Source: Legionella sp. PC1000
GTDB taxonomy: Bacteria; Pseudomonadota; Gammaproteobacteria; Legionellales; Legionellaceae
Assembly (NCBI RefSeq): GCF_014109805.1
Contig: NZ_CP059400.1
Span: 838,001 to 902,000 of the forward strand
Direction of reading: 5' to 3'
DNA: 64,000 nucleotides
In this document: positions 34,973-43,693 of the stretch, one piece after another
Layout of the letters: every line of letters begins with the position of its first letter
Numbering within the stretch: position 1 is the first letter of the stretch
Made by a program: the position numbers and the translations under genes
The notes under the pieces: generated by a model
Databases searched by the model: none
Seen by the model: the letters and a program-made list of their open reading frames with translations, nothing else
Told to the model about the DNA's origin: nothing

Positions 34973-35154
34973 AATTTTGCCTTAAAAACAGCCTGATTGA
35001 TTCCTTTTAGTATAGATTCTGTCTCTTGATTTGTCAGAAACATTTAAGGGCGCAAATAAAAAAACAGCAAAAATTAATAAAATTGTCTAAAATTGAATAG
35101 CGGCCTGTCATTATCGGCCATCGTGACACTATTCATCGTTTAAGGGAGAAAACC

Positions 35155-35574
35155 ATGAAGATTAGATTATTTTTAATTCCGGCCATATTATCATTTGGCC
35201 TTATCAGTTCATTGGCGCAGGCAGCCGACACAGAAAATAAACAAATGACGGCGACGTTTAAAACACAGGATGGAAAGACGATACAGTGTTTGATGGCTCC
35301 AGAGGGCAGTAAGGACATGAAGACGGGTGACATGATGGAAATGATGAGCATGCATAGCATGCAGGGAAGCCACATGAAAGGATGCCACATGCAGGGAAAC
35401 CAGATGAAAGGATGCCCCATGAAGGCGATGTTTAAAACACAGGATGGAAAGACGATAGAGTGTTTGGTGACCCCAGAGGTCGGTAAGGAAATGAAGGCAG
35501 GCGAAAAGATGGAAATGATGGGTATGGGTATGCAGAACATGGAAGGAAGTGGCATGGAGGGAAACCATCAGTAA
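35155..35574 (+). CDS. Met/Cys/His-rich periplasmic protein with internal duplication
   Basis: A 139-residue exported protein (signal ending SLAQAAD). AAGGGAG precedes the ATG. Two copies of a ~35-residue unit are present: FKTQDGKTIQCLMAPEGSK and FKTQDGKTIECLVTPEVGK, each followed by a Met-dense run (MMEMMSMHSM; KMEMMGMGMQNM). Between them lies HMKGCHMQGNQMKGCPM. The DNA of the repeats is also nearly identical, pointing to recent duplication. Met, His and Cys at this density suggest Cu(I) or Ag(I) binding in the periplasm, consistent with the efflux operons on both sides. No family recognised. Confidence 0.75.
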   Translation: MKIRLFLIPAILSFGLISSLAQAADTENKQMTATFKTQDGKTIQCLMAPEGSKDMKTGDMMEMMSMHSMQGSHMKGCHMQGNQMKGCPMKAMFKTQDGKTIECLVTPEVGKEMKAGEKMEMMGMGMQNMEGSGMEGNHQ

Positions 35575-35730
35575 TTTGAGGATAGAGGTATGGCGTGCGG
35601 TTTGTTTGGGCATGGAGTTTGCAGGGAAAAATTAATTTGGACCTGCAAACTTAAATAAAGATGGCACATAAGACATTGATATGTCTGTGTATGTTTTATC
35701 TCTTGCTGCCCTCCTTATTTCTATTGAAAG

Positions 35731-35985
35731 CTTAGGGTTATAGACACAAACCGAACCATTTATTTTGCTTTGCTGCTAAATAGGCTAAATTAGCATCTTA
35801 ATCACGGTATTAATTGATGCAGAATGGTGGTTTGTCTGAGTGACACCAATGAAGTATCTTAAATCAAGAGTTGATAGTATTTCGTCTTTAAGACGATGGC
35901 TTGCTACAAATATCAAGGCTCTCAACACTTTTCTTGGCTTCATCCATGAAAATACTCTCTCGCCATCATAATGAATTGGCTGTTA
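35731..35985 (-). pseudogene. decayed copy of the neighbouring GGDEF gene
   Basis: The DNA aligns, with many changes and small deletions, to 34147-34405 of the intact diguanylate cyclase in the same orientation. Shared blocks include ATAGACACAAACCGAACCATT, TTAATCACGGTATT, TGGTG.TT..TCTG.GT and CATCCATG. No continuous frame remains. The rest of 35575-36046 shows no gene. Confidence 0.7.
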
Positions 35986-36046
35986 AGCATATTGTTTAAA
36001 AACAGTACCTATTATTGCTGTGTTTAGAACCTCAATTGAGCATGAT

Positions 36047-37339
36047 TCATGTCGTACTAAAATAATGTTGTTGTGTCCCTTGGGCCACGACGGCTTCGCC
36101 GTAACGATTTAGGGCGTGTATATAAGCTGCTGTACGCATATCAATTTTATTCTTTTCCATTATTTGATACACTTTTAAAAACTCAGGTACCATAATATCA
36201 TGTAACCGTTGTTGTACTTGTTCACCACTCCAGTAATATCCAGTTTTATTCTGTACCCATTCAAAATAACTGACAGCAACCCCTCCCGCATTAGCTAACA
36301 CATCGGGTACTACTAAAATATTTTTATTTTTTAAAATAGGTTCAGCATCTAGCATTGTTGGGCCGTTGGCAATTTCTACAATCACAGGTGATTTTATTTT
36401 TGCTGCATTATCTTTGGTAATTTGGTTTTCTAATGCGGCAGGGATAAGTAAATCAACATCCAATTCCAGAAGTTCTTCATTTGAAATTTTGTTCGCTTCA
36501 ACTAGTTCACATTCGCATACTGATCTAGTGCAGTAAACTGCTTGAATATTCTTACTACTGTTTTTTTTATGAATCAACGTAGGAATATCAAGTCCTTTTG
36601 CTCGATAGATACCTCCTTGAGAATCACTTACTGCTACTATTTTATAACCTGACTCATATAGACAGAGTGCGATGTGCTGTCCTGCATTTCCAAATCCTTG
36701 AATTGCTACACGAATGTTTTGGGGTTTCCAATTTTTTTTCTTAGCTAATTCATTAATGCAATAAAAAGCACCACGACCAGTCGCATCCTCCCGTCCATAA
36801 CTGCCACTTAAAGCAATGGGTTTCCCGGTGATAACAGCAGGACTGTATTCTTGTTTAAGTTTAGAATATTCATCCATCATCCAGCCCATAATCATGGCAT
36901 TTGTATAAACATCGGGTGCCATAATGTCTTTGTTAGGTCCAATAAAACTGGAAAAATGCTCCAAGTAAGTCCGGCTTAAACGCTCCAATTCCAATCTGGA
37001 AAGTTGTTTTGGATCAACTACAATTCCACCTTTCGCACCTCCAAAAGGAATACCAATTACTGCGCATTTAATTGTCATCCAAAACGACAGAGCCTTTATT
37101 TCTTCGAGAGTAACGAGAGGATGAAAACGAATACCCCCTTTAGTTGGGCCACGAGTATTGTTATGATGAACTCGATAGGCGGAATACATAGCTAAACTGC
37201 CATCATCTTTTCGAAGAGGTAAAGACATTTGAATGATTGCTTGAGGATGCTTCAATCTCTCGATAGCTTCTGGATCAATTTCTGCATACTGATAGGCAAC
37301 ATCTAATCGTGCTAATGCATCCGTAAAAATGTTATCCAT
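36047..37339 (-). CDS. gdhA: glutamate dehydrogenase (Glu/Leu/Phe/Val dehydrogenase family)
   Basis: A 430-residue enzyme that interconverts glutamate and 2-oxoglutarate plus ammonia. The catalytic Lys region is PFGGAKGGIVVDPK, the substrate region HHNNTRGPTKGGIR lies before it, and the coenzyme fold begins VAIQGFGNAGQHIA. Length and motifs fit the hexameric small (class II) enzyme. AAGGA lies about eight bases before the ATG. It stands alone; the AT-rich insertion begins on its upstream side. NAD against NADP preference cannot be fixed by inspection. Confidence 0.92.
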   Translation of the reverse strand: MDNIFTDALARLDVAYQYAEIDPEAIERLKHPQAIIQMSLPLRKDDGSLAMYSAYRVHHNNTRGPTKGGIRFHPLVTLEEIKALSFWMTIKCAVIGIPFGGAKGGIVVDPKQLSRLELERLSRTYLEHFSSFIGPNKDIMAPDVYTNAMIMGWMMDEYSKLKQEYSPAVITGKPIALSGSYGREDATGRGAFYCINELAKKKNWKPQNIRVAIQGFGNAGQHIALCLYESGYKIVAVSDSQGGIYRAKGLDIPTLIHKKNSSKNIQAVYCTRSVCECELVEANKISNEELLELDVDLLIPAALENQITKDNAAKIKSPVIVEIANGPTMLDAEPILKNKNILVVPDVLANAGGVAVSYFEWVQNKTGYYWSGEQVQQRLHDIMVPEFLKVYQIMEKNKIDMRTAAYIHALNRYGEAVVAQGTQQHYFSTT

Positions 37340-37765
37340 TCAATATTCCTTATATGGGTTTTGAGAAGAGTCCGGTCGGACTGTTCCAGCAATTCTTGTG
37401 TCTTATCTTCTTATGGGTGTTTAGTATAGTGAAAGAAGAAGTTATAGCCGTTATAGCTTTCGCTTTCTTTCACTTTTTATGTTTTATAAAGATCGTACAG
37501 TATCTTAAGCTGCCTAAAACCTGTATTTACACGATTAATAAAAACACAAATCACCCAAATAACATAAGTTATATTTCAAAATAAGGAATTTATCAACGGT
37601 ACGAAATTATTTTGCTATTAATTAACTAATTAGTGTTGCTGCCATTAAAGTTGATGAGCAATATAAAATAAAATTATTTATGGTCTAACTCAATAGTTGA
37701 TTATTTACATAATACACAAATATTAGGCTCTCCTTGAAATAATTGAGTTGGAAATAACCCTCCGT

Positions 37766-37842
37766 TTTATTTACAAGAATAAACTTAGTAAAAGGTAGTA
37801 TTGTATTTAGTATCTTTTACTAAGTTTATTCTTGTAAATAAG
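37766..37842. repeat. long near-perfect hairpin upstream of the interrupted ATPase gene
   Basis: Arms 37769-37797 and 37811-37839 match over 29 bases with one change (tolerated as G-U in RNA), and pairing extends by about three more bases outward. The loop is 13 bases. Further short inverted repeats (ACCTAT-ATA-ATAGGT and TAGTAA-ATAAA-TTACTA) follow up to 37885. The stretch 37340-37897 contains no gene I can support. The hairpin could be a terminator, a regulator-binding site or the end of a lost mobile element. Confidence 0.75.
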
Positions 37843-37922
37843 TTAGTAACCTATATAATAGGTAGTAAATAAATTACTACTATTTAATAAAATAATTATG
37901 ATACAAAATAATTGGCATTATG

Positions 37923-38794
37923 CTAGGTTCCGTGAACCAATTTTCTAGCGCATCCATATAAGCGCTCCGGCCAAATGTAAGAACCCGGAAAAAGCGGTCG
38001 TTGTTTTATCAAAACGAGAAAAAACACGCCGAAAGTGTTTGATTTTGGAGAAAAAAGCTTCAACTAAAAACCGCTCTTTGTACTGCTCTTTATCGATTTT
38101 TCTTGGGTTCTTCGCATTCTTTTTTGACGGAATGGTTGCAATACAGCCTTGACTCTCCAGTGTGTCAACAAGTGCCTGTGAATCATATCCTTTATCTGCA
38201 AGAACTATCGTGTCACGCTGCTCCTTCAATAGCTCTGCTGCTTGAGTAATATCGTTTCGATGTCCCCCGGTCAGGATAAACTTAATCGGATTCCCCAGTC
38301 CATCCACCAAAGCGTGAATTTTAGTGGTAAAACCTCCTTTACTGCGCCCCAATGCCTGAGCATCATTCCCTTCCTTGTCGTAACCAGATGCACACGCATG
38401 CGCGCGCACTATGGTGGCATCAATCATGACGGCTTGATCATCAACATCGCTAACTGAAGACATTAAGCCAGTCCAAATGCCGCGATCTGACCACATTTTA
38501 TATCGCTTGTGAATTTTACGCCAATGTCCGTAATAGGGCGGGAGCAGGCGCCATTGACAGCCTGTACGTAATACATACCAGACTCCTTCCACAAAGCATC
38601 TTGTCTTCTCATTATTCTTAATGTGCAATCCTTTTACTCCTTGCAGAAAAGAATAAATTGTATCCCAGACTCGTTCTGATATATTATTATACATGTAGGC
38701 AGTTCCATTAGTGTTGTTAACGATCGCAATCGAATTTCACTATAAAAACTGCCTACTTTTCAAGTAATTAAAAAAATTGGTTCACGGAACCTAG
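37923..38794. mobile_element. complete IS5-family insertion sequence
   Basis: Ends at 37923-37944 and 38773-38794 are perfect 22-base inverted repeats, including a CTAG at each outer edge, which is the likely 4-bp target duplication (or TA within it). One transposase gene fills the inside, and its stop touches the left repeat. The element lies within the coding sequence of a P-loop ATPase and interrupts it. Confidence 0.93.
37945..38694 (-). CDS. IS5-family transposase
   Basis: A 249-residue DDE transposase. An N-terminal helix-turn-helix region includes GVWYVLRTGCQWRLLPPYYG; catalytic residues are in MIDATIVRAH (Asp), VLADKGYDSQ (Asp) and LVEAFFSKIKHFRR (Glu, with the Y/R-type signature). 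Full length in a single frame, without the frameshift found in many IS427-group members, so probably active. It lies within the 22-base terminal repeats. Confidence 0.93.
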   Translation of the reverse strand: MYNNISERVWDTIYSFLQGVKGLHIKNNEKTRCFVEGVWYVLRTGCQWRLLPPYYGHWRKIHKRYKMWSDRGIWTGLMSSVSDVDDQAVMIDATIVRAHACASGYDKEGNDAQALGRSKGGFTTKIHALVDGLGNPIKFILTGGHRNDITQAAELLKEQRDTIVLADKGYDSQALVDTLESQGCIATIPSKKNAKNPRKIDKEQYKERFLVEAFFSKIKHFRRVFSRFDKTTTAFSGFLHLAGALIWMR

Positions 38795-39949
38795 GCCTTC
38801 ATTGGCAAAAAAATATCTCGATTTATTTGCGTTAGGATTAACTTCTGCTCGAGGATTATTTGCTAGAAGAAGAATGGGAAAAACCGAGTTTTTGAAAAAA
38901 GATTTTATCCCCGCAGCAGAAAAAGCTGGTTATGTTGTTGTATATACAAACTTATGGGAGTTAGAGATAGATCCTGCAACAGCATTAGTATCAGAATTTT
39001 ATAAAATGGTAGAGCCTAAAGGATTTACAAAAATCTGGGATAAATTGAATCAATCAATAAATTTCAAAAAATTTAAAGCTTCTGGAAAAATACCTGGCAT
39101 TGGTGAAGGATCCGTAGAAGCAGATTTATTAGATCCTAAGAGAGTCACAGGTACATTATTAATGGAAGCAATGAACTCTTATGATCGCAAAAAAATAAAA
39201 ATGGTGTTAATTATAGATGAAGCACAAGTTTTAGCTTATGAAGAAAACTCACATTTTGCCCATGCTTTAAGAGCTGCTTTAGATGTTAGAAAAGAGGGTA
39301 TCAAAGTAATATTTGCAGGAAGTTCTGAAACGACGCTTAGACGTATGTTTGGGGTTGCATCTGAGCCATTTTACAATTGGGCACCATTAGAGTCGTTTGA
39401 ATTATTGGGTGAAGATTTTGTAAAAGCTATGGTAGAGAAGGTAAATACCATTTCTAAATTTCCCTTGGCTATAAATGATGGTATTAATGCATTTGAACAA
39501 CTTAAAAATACCCCTGAATTTTTTCGCAGATTTATAGAATATTATTTGAGTAATCCAGAGCAAGGGCCACAATCAGCTATTGAACATACCAAAAATAAAG
39601 TATTTAGTGATAAAAACTTCCATAAACAGTGGAGTGCATTATTACCTACCGATATGGTTGTTTTATCAATGATTGCAGATGGAATAAAAGACTTATATGG
39701 CCAATATGCTATAAAAAGACTTGGTGAATCTCTTGGAGTAGGGGGGAATGTAAATAAAAATACCATTCAGAATTCATTAAGGAGATTAGAGAAAAAAAAT
39801 TTAATTACCAAAATTGATTATGGCACGTATCAATTTGAGGATGAGACTTTTTCAGATTGGGTAAAATATAAGGAAGATTAGAACTTAGAAGCTGTCTAGA
39901 AAGTTGCAAACAGAGTATTAAATGCTAAATGAATAATAAGGGAGTAATC

Positions 39950-40159
39950 ATGGGCTGTGATATCCATATTGAAATAGATATATATCAAAAGGGTAATTGG
40001 GCTGGTAATCCCCCAAAACTTCCTGACTTTCTTGAGTCACATCGACTCTTTAATTCATTTTTCTCTTCACTTTCAAGATATCATGTATCCCTATTTAGTG
40101 GTGCTTATAAAATCCAATCCCTTTTATGTCCGTCCAGGCAGTCGTTTGATGGCACATAA
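39950..40159 (+). CDS. MGCDIH-type small protein, probably truncated
   Basis: Begins MGCDIHIEIDIYQKGNW, a start shared by a family of phage and mobile-element proteins. AAGGGAG precedes the ATG at 39950. Family members are longer and contain a later conserved block not visible here; the tail from about residue 45 runs antisense to the heptaheme cytochrome gene and is probably not natural. The gene is likely cut at the right edge of the AT-rich insertion, near 40.09 kb. Confidence 0.5.
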   Translation: MGCDIHIEIDIYQKGNWAGNPPKLPDFLESHRLFNSFFSSLSRYHVSLFSGAYKIQSLLCPSRQSFDGT

Positions 40160-40916
40160 AACATTGATCCACCTGTGCATGTTCCTTTCTCGCTACCTTC
40201 CTTGATATCATGCGAAAATGCTCCATGTAATGACTGGGTGGCGCTTGATGACATTGGGAGCAATCCTTTGACCTAGGGGATGGATGAATGAATTCTGGGA
40301 TGTTCCAATCTGACGTTTCATGGCAGGCAGAACAATTGTTGCCAAATAAAGTAAAGTGTTTGTCTTCATTTTGATGACACGTGGTACATTGCAGGGTGCG
40401 CTCGGCAGGGGATACGTGCGGATTGATGAGCGGTGATTGTTTTGGAGATTCATTCATTTCCAAGTAGTGCTGAACTTGCTCAAAAATCAATCGTTGCTCT
40501 TCATTTTTGACTGCATTTTTTTTAAGTTGCTTTAGCTCAATTGCAACAAACGCATTATGATCCATTTGGGTGGGACGTCTATTTTGGCCTTGATGTTCCG
40601 AATGACATTCAACGCAACTTCCAATGTCGGCATGAAATGAGGTGGGTTGTCTTTGTAAAAGAGCAACATCATTCGCATGGCAGGTGATGCAGTTTACGGC
40701 TTCCACTCCTCTGACAGGCGTATGGCAGGCATTGCAATTGTGACTGAGAAAGGAATGCGCTTTAGATAATGTTCCGGGACTTGCCATTCTTTGCCATTCA
40801 ACAGGATTAAACCAATTCGTAGGCCCTCCTTGTTCATGGCTGGGCGCATAATAGGCTGCAACAAACAGTGAAATTAAAACAGCAAGGGCAGCAAATAGGG
40901 CTCCACTCAATTTCAT
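40095..40916 (-). CDS. seven-heme periplasmic c-type cytochrome
   Basis: A 273-residue exported protein with seven CXXCH heme sites: CNACH, CITCH, CVECH, CTTCH, CSACH, CSQCH and CFMCH. An N-terminal uncleaved or cleaved helix (KLSGALFAALAVLISLFVAAYY) directs it to the membrane or periplasm. The ATG at 40916 overlaps the stop of the upstream b-type cytochrome (ATGA) and follows AGGTGG; the longer open frame reads through that gene. It would take electrons from the membrane cytochrome and pass them to a periplasmic acceptor. The resemblance is to multiheme cytochromes of the NrfB/NapC surroundings, but no terminal reductase gene is present. Confidence 0.88.
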   Translation of the reverse strand: MKLSGALFAALAVLISLFVAAYYAPSHEQGGPTNWFNPVEWQRMASPGTLSKAHSFLSHNCNACHTPVRGVEAVNCITCHANDVALLQRQPTSFHADIGSCVECHSEHQGQNRRPTQMDHNAFVAIELKQLKKNAVKNEEQRLIFEQVQHYLEMNESPKQSPLINPHVSPAERTLQCTTCHQNEDKHFTLFGNNCSACHETSDWNIPEFIHPSPRSKDCSQCHQAPPSHYMEHFRMISRKVARKEHAQVDQCFMCHQTTAWTDIKGIGFYKHH

Positions 40917-41677
40917 TGAAACCACCTTAGCCCAAAGTAAATTCCAGACCAGACATGCAAGGCAAGCAAACCATACAACACAAGGGCAATCACAATATGC
41001 AGCTTCAACCATGTCCGAAAGGCGCGTTTGAATTGTTCATGAAATTGAATGGCGTATTCCAGCTCCGCAATGGCTTCAACCAAACGTAAGGCACGTAGAC
41101 TTGCTGGGGCTGTGTTTTCGCCAGTTAATACGTTCTCATTAAATAGCCAAGATGCGAAACGCGCTCTCATATAATGAAAGCGTGTTAGGGTTTTCTTTAA
41201 ATCAGGGTTCGTTTGCATTTCCTGAGCTACCCTTTGATACTGATTCTGAAGGCCTGAAAGGAGTTCTTTTTTCTCACGAACTTCATCGGCTATAAAACTC
41301 AAGAGGTAGCGCCCCACAAAACCACTTATCGTGACAATTAAGGTCATCCCGGTCAGGGCAATACCCAGCACACTTTGAAATTTATGTCCGGTATGAATCA
41401 GTACTAAAATGGGGCCAATAATGCCTGCATAGATATGCCAGGAAAGTAAGGTGTTCATGGAAACATACTGGGTGACCCAATGTTTTAAAATAGGGATACG
41501 TTTAATAAAAAGGTAAAATAAGGGCACGAGCATTAACACGGAACCACTAATGCCAATGACGCCACCCCACAAGCTTCCTGCAAAACGAGGAGACACATGC
41601 ACCGTAAATCCCAGCCATGTCATCATCATGAGCAGAATCAATCCGAGTGCCATCATGCGTCCTGGTGCATTCATCAC
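40913..41677 (-). CDS. b-type membrane cytochrome
   Basis: A 254-residue membrane protein with about five helices. Histidines suited to heme b ligation lie in SWHIYAG, LIHTGHKF, KLHIVIAL and ALHVWSG, on four hydrophobic segments. A long hydrophilic helix of about 80 residues (GLQNQYQRVAQEMQ...) separates the second and third pairs. It overlaps both neighbours by four bases. It likely passes electrons between the cytoplasmic-side flavin/FeS protein and the periplasmic heptaheme cytochrome. Not a recognised named cytochrome. Confidence 0.75.
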   Translation of the reverse strand: MMNAPGRMMALGLILLMMMTWLGFTVHVSPRFAGSLWGGVIGISGSVLMLVPLFYLFIKRIPILKHWVTQYVSMNTLLSWHIYAGIIGPILVLIHTGHKFQSVLGIALTGMTLIVTISGFVGRYLLSFIADEVREKKELLSGLQNQYQRVAQEMQTNPDLKKTLTRFHYMRARFASWLFNENVLTGENTAPASLRALRLVEAIAELEYAIQFHEQFKRAFRTWLKLHIVIALVLYGLLALHVWSGIYFGLRWFQ

Positions 41678-43560
41678 ACATCAACCTCAATATTCTCATC
41701 GGTTTTGGCCTGGCATGCCAGGATAAAACCGTGCTGCTTTTCTTCCTCTGAAAGCGCATCATCACAATCCATGGATACCTTGCCTGTGAGTAATTTCACT
41801 TTACACAGCCCACACTGGCCTGTGCGACACGAGTTATCAATAGAAACACCATTGGCCTCGGCGATTTCAAGAAGCGTGTAGTTGGGTAAGATTGGGGCTG
41901 TTTTATGAGAACGCGTAAATAAAACAACTGCCTTATTTTCTGGTGCAATAGCCTCCATTTGTTGCGGGGTCAATGGTGGCTTCATGGCCGTACCAAACGC
42001 TTCGGTATATATCTGTTTTTCAGATACACTAAGCTCCTTTAAACTATTCAGCACCGCATTCATCATGCCCGGAGGACCACATACATGGATGCGACGCTTG
42101 GCGACATCCGGCACCAGATAGGAAATGATGCTGGTTGTGAACTCGCCCTTTAAACCCATCCACACCGTTCCTGATGCGCGTAACATGGTGGCAAAGACAT
42201 TGAGGTTAGGGTACCTTTTTTGCAGCCGCTCTAATTCGTCACGAAAGATAAAATCGCTGGTTGTTCTGCAGCAGTACAGTAAATAAATATCACCGTGCCA
42301 TCCTATATCCGTTAAATAACGAATAATGCCCATCATTGGGGTAATTCCCACCCCGCCACAAATAAGGACAATGCTCGATGCTTCTTCTCCGGTAAAAGTA
42401 AATTTTCCATTGGGCCCCATCACCTCAAGCACATCGCCTTCTTTAACCTCATCATGCAAATAACGTGAGAACAAACCTTGTTCTTCGCGTTTCACTGTGA
42501 TGGCACAATAGTGAAGTTGGGTAGGCGTTGAGGCGATAGTATAGCTTCGCTTCGCCCGGGTGCCATTAATGGTGGCTGTGATGGTGATGAATTGACCAGG
42601 GAAATAGGTAAAGGGCAAGGCCACTTCTTTTAATGAGGCGAGCCAATAGGTTTTTACCCCCGGTGTTTCATCAAAGATACGGCACACACGCAATTGCCCC
42701 TCCCACTGGTCAAGGGGGATTGTTAGCGTACGCATGACCGGAAACTTTGGCGGTTTCGCAGGTGGTGCTAATCCTCCAGAGGATGGATGAGTCTCTTCAA
42801 TGACCTCAGAAGCGCTTGCAGGAGGAGGACTTATTGGGCTAGTGGCTGAAACATCTCCTTTACTGGCCAAACTTTCAAGTAATGCCGATGCCCTGCGCAT
42901 TTTAAAAAAATACATCCAAATCATAATGATAAAGAAGACAAGAAACAGCGCGATAATCGTCAAATGAAAAAGCGGGCCACCTAAAAGAGTATGGGTGGCT
43001 GGTGCCAGAGGGAGTAAATTCATTTCCTGTTTGAACCATAACAAGGCCACTTGGCGCGGTACCTTTCCCTCGGCAAGCGCACGAGATGCAGCCAATCCAC
43101 TATCATACTGTGAAAGACCTTCACGTATCGAAGCGACTGCATCCTGCATCTGAGAAAAATTCGTCTTAGCCGATGCTTTAAGAAGCGTATCAATCCCTTT
43201 AGCCATCAAAGACAGACCCGATTGCATCCGTTCTTGTGCCAATTGTTGTATTTCACTGCGCCTTTCCAGTGGGATATCGGGCAGACTCATCAACGAAGGA
43301 TACAGCGCTTTTCGTTTCGGCATGCCCATTTGCTTCATCATCTCACCCATAGCACCCATCATGTCTTTACCAGGAGTTTGTCCAGCTACACTCGGAATGA
43401 CACTGAGATTACCCTGGCTGCTTTTATGATGACTGGCATGCTCATCGGATGCCTGAGCATTGGATGATGCGGTGGCGCCCATTAAAATCATAACCAACAG
43501 CACTTTCAGTAGGGGATGCCATTGGCGAATTGTCTTATTGGTGTTGTGATATCGAATCAT
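41674..43560 (-). CDS. membrane-anchored FAD/NAD(P) reductase with 2Fe-2S ferredoxin domain
   Basis: A 628-residue multi-domain protein. A signal-like helix (VLLVMILMGATASSNA) is followed by a Met/His-bearing helical region, a membrane helix near residue 205 (LTIIALFLVFFIIMIWMYFF), and a ferredoxin-reductase unit: RSYTIAST (FAD) and LICGGVGITPMMGII (NAD(P)). The C-terminus is a plant-type 2Fe-2S domain with Cys in SCRTGQCGLCK and ILACQ. The first gene of a coupled three-gene operon. It probably oxidises NADH and feeds the b-type cytochrome. Topology places the reductase on the cytoplasmic side if the single helix is the only anchor; this is inference. Confidence 0.82.
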   Translation of the reverse strand: MIRYHNTNKTIRQWHPLLKVLLVMILMGATASSNAQASDEHASHHKSSQGNLSVIPSVAGQTPGKDMMGAMGEMMKQMGMPKRKALYPSLMSLPDIPLERRSEIQQLAQERMQSGLSLMAKGIDTLLKASAKTNFSQMQDAVASIREGLSQYDSGLAASRALAEGKVPRQVALLWFKQEMNLLPLAPATHTLLGGPLFHLTIIALFLVFFIIMIWMYFFKMRRASALLESLASKGDVSATSPISPPPASASEVIEETHPSSGGLAPPAKPPKFPVMRTLTIPLDQWEGQLRVCRIFDETPGVKTYWLASLKEVALPFTYFPGQFITITATINGTRAKRSYTIASTPTQLHYCAITVKREEQGLFSRYLHDEVKEGDVLEVMGPNGKFTFTGEEASSIVLICGGVGITPMMGIIRYLTDIGWHGDIYLLYCCRTTSDFIFRDELERLQKRYPNLNVFATMLRASGTVWMGLKGEFTTSIISYLVPDVAKRRIHVCGPPGMMNAVLNSLKELSVSEKQIYTEAFGTAMKPPLTPQQMEAIAPENKAVVLFTRSHKTAPILPNYTLLEIAEANGVSIDNSCRTGQCGLCKVKLLTGKVSMDCDDALSEEEKQHGFILACQAKTDENIEVDV

Positions 43561-43693
43561 TCTTTTCCACGATAAAGTAATATTTCCGAGCTATGCCTAT
43601 ATTATGCTATTGATATTAGTACTATTTTACAAGGGGTGTGTCCTCGCCAATCATCCCCCTTTCGAAACCAAAGAGGGCGCAAGAGATAGGTCC

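Larger units (their letters stand above)
37898..39881 (+). pseudogene. P-loop ATPase gene interrupted by the IS
   Basis: The 3' part (from 38795) encodes an AAA-type ATPase: Walker A-like ARRRMGKTEF, Walker B VLIIDEAQVL, a sensor-like IFAGSSETT, and a C-terminal winged-helix-like region (IQNSLRRLEKKNLITKIDYGTYQFED). Left of the IS, an ATG at 37898 opens MIQNNWHYA. Removing the IS and one CTAG copy joins the two parts in frame to give about 371 residues. Without that join the right part has only a TTG start at 38802 and no ribosome site. The restored protein resembles ATP-binding proteins of the type that carry a C-terminal DNA-binding domain; the role is unknown. No Shine-Dalgarno is seen before 37898. 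Confidence 0.8.

Noticed and set aside
35133..35613. Two long antisense reading frames opposite the Met-rich gene
   Set aside because: They arise because the Met/His-rich repeats read openly on the other strand; no ribosome sites, no family, and the plus-strand gene has a signal peptide and a good Shine-Dalgarno.
37354..37584. 76-codon frame upstream of gdhA
   Set aside because: Hydrophobic, AT-driven, without a ribosome site, and in a region of palindromes; nothing supports translation.
43621..43680. Possible terminator after atpG
   Set aside because: AAGGGGTG and CATCCCCCTTT pair only with a bulge and no T-tract follows; too weak to call.
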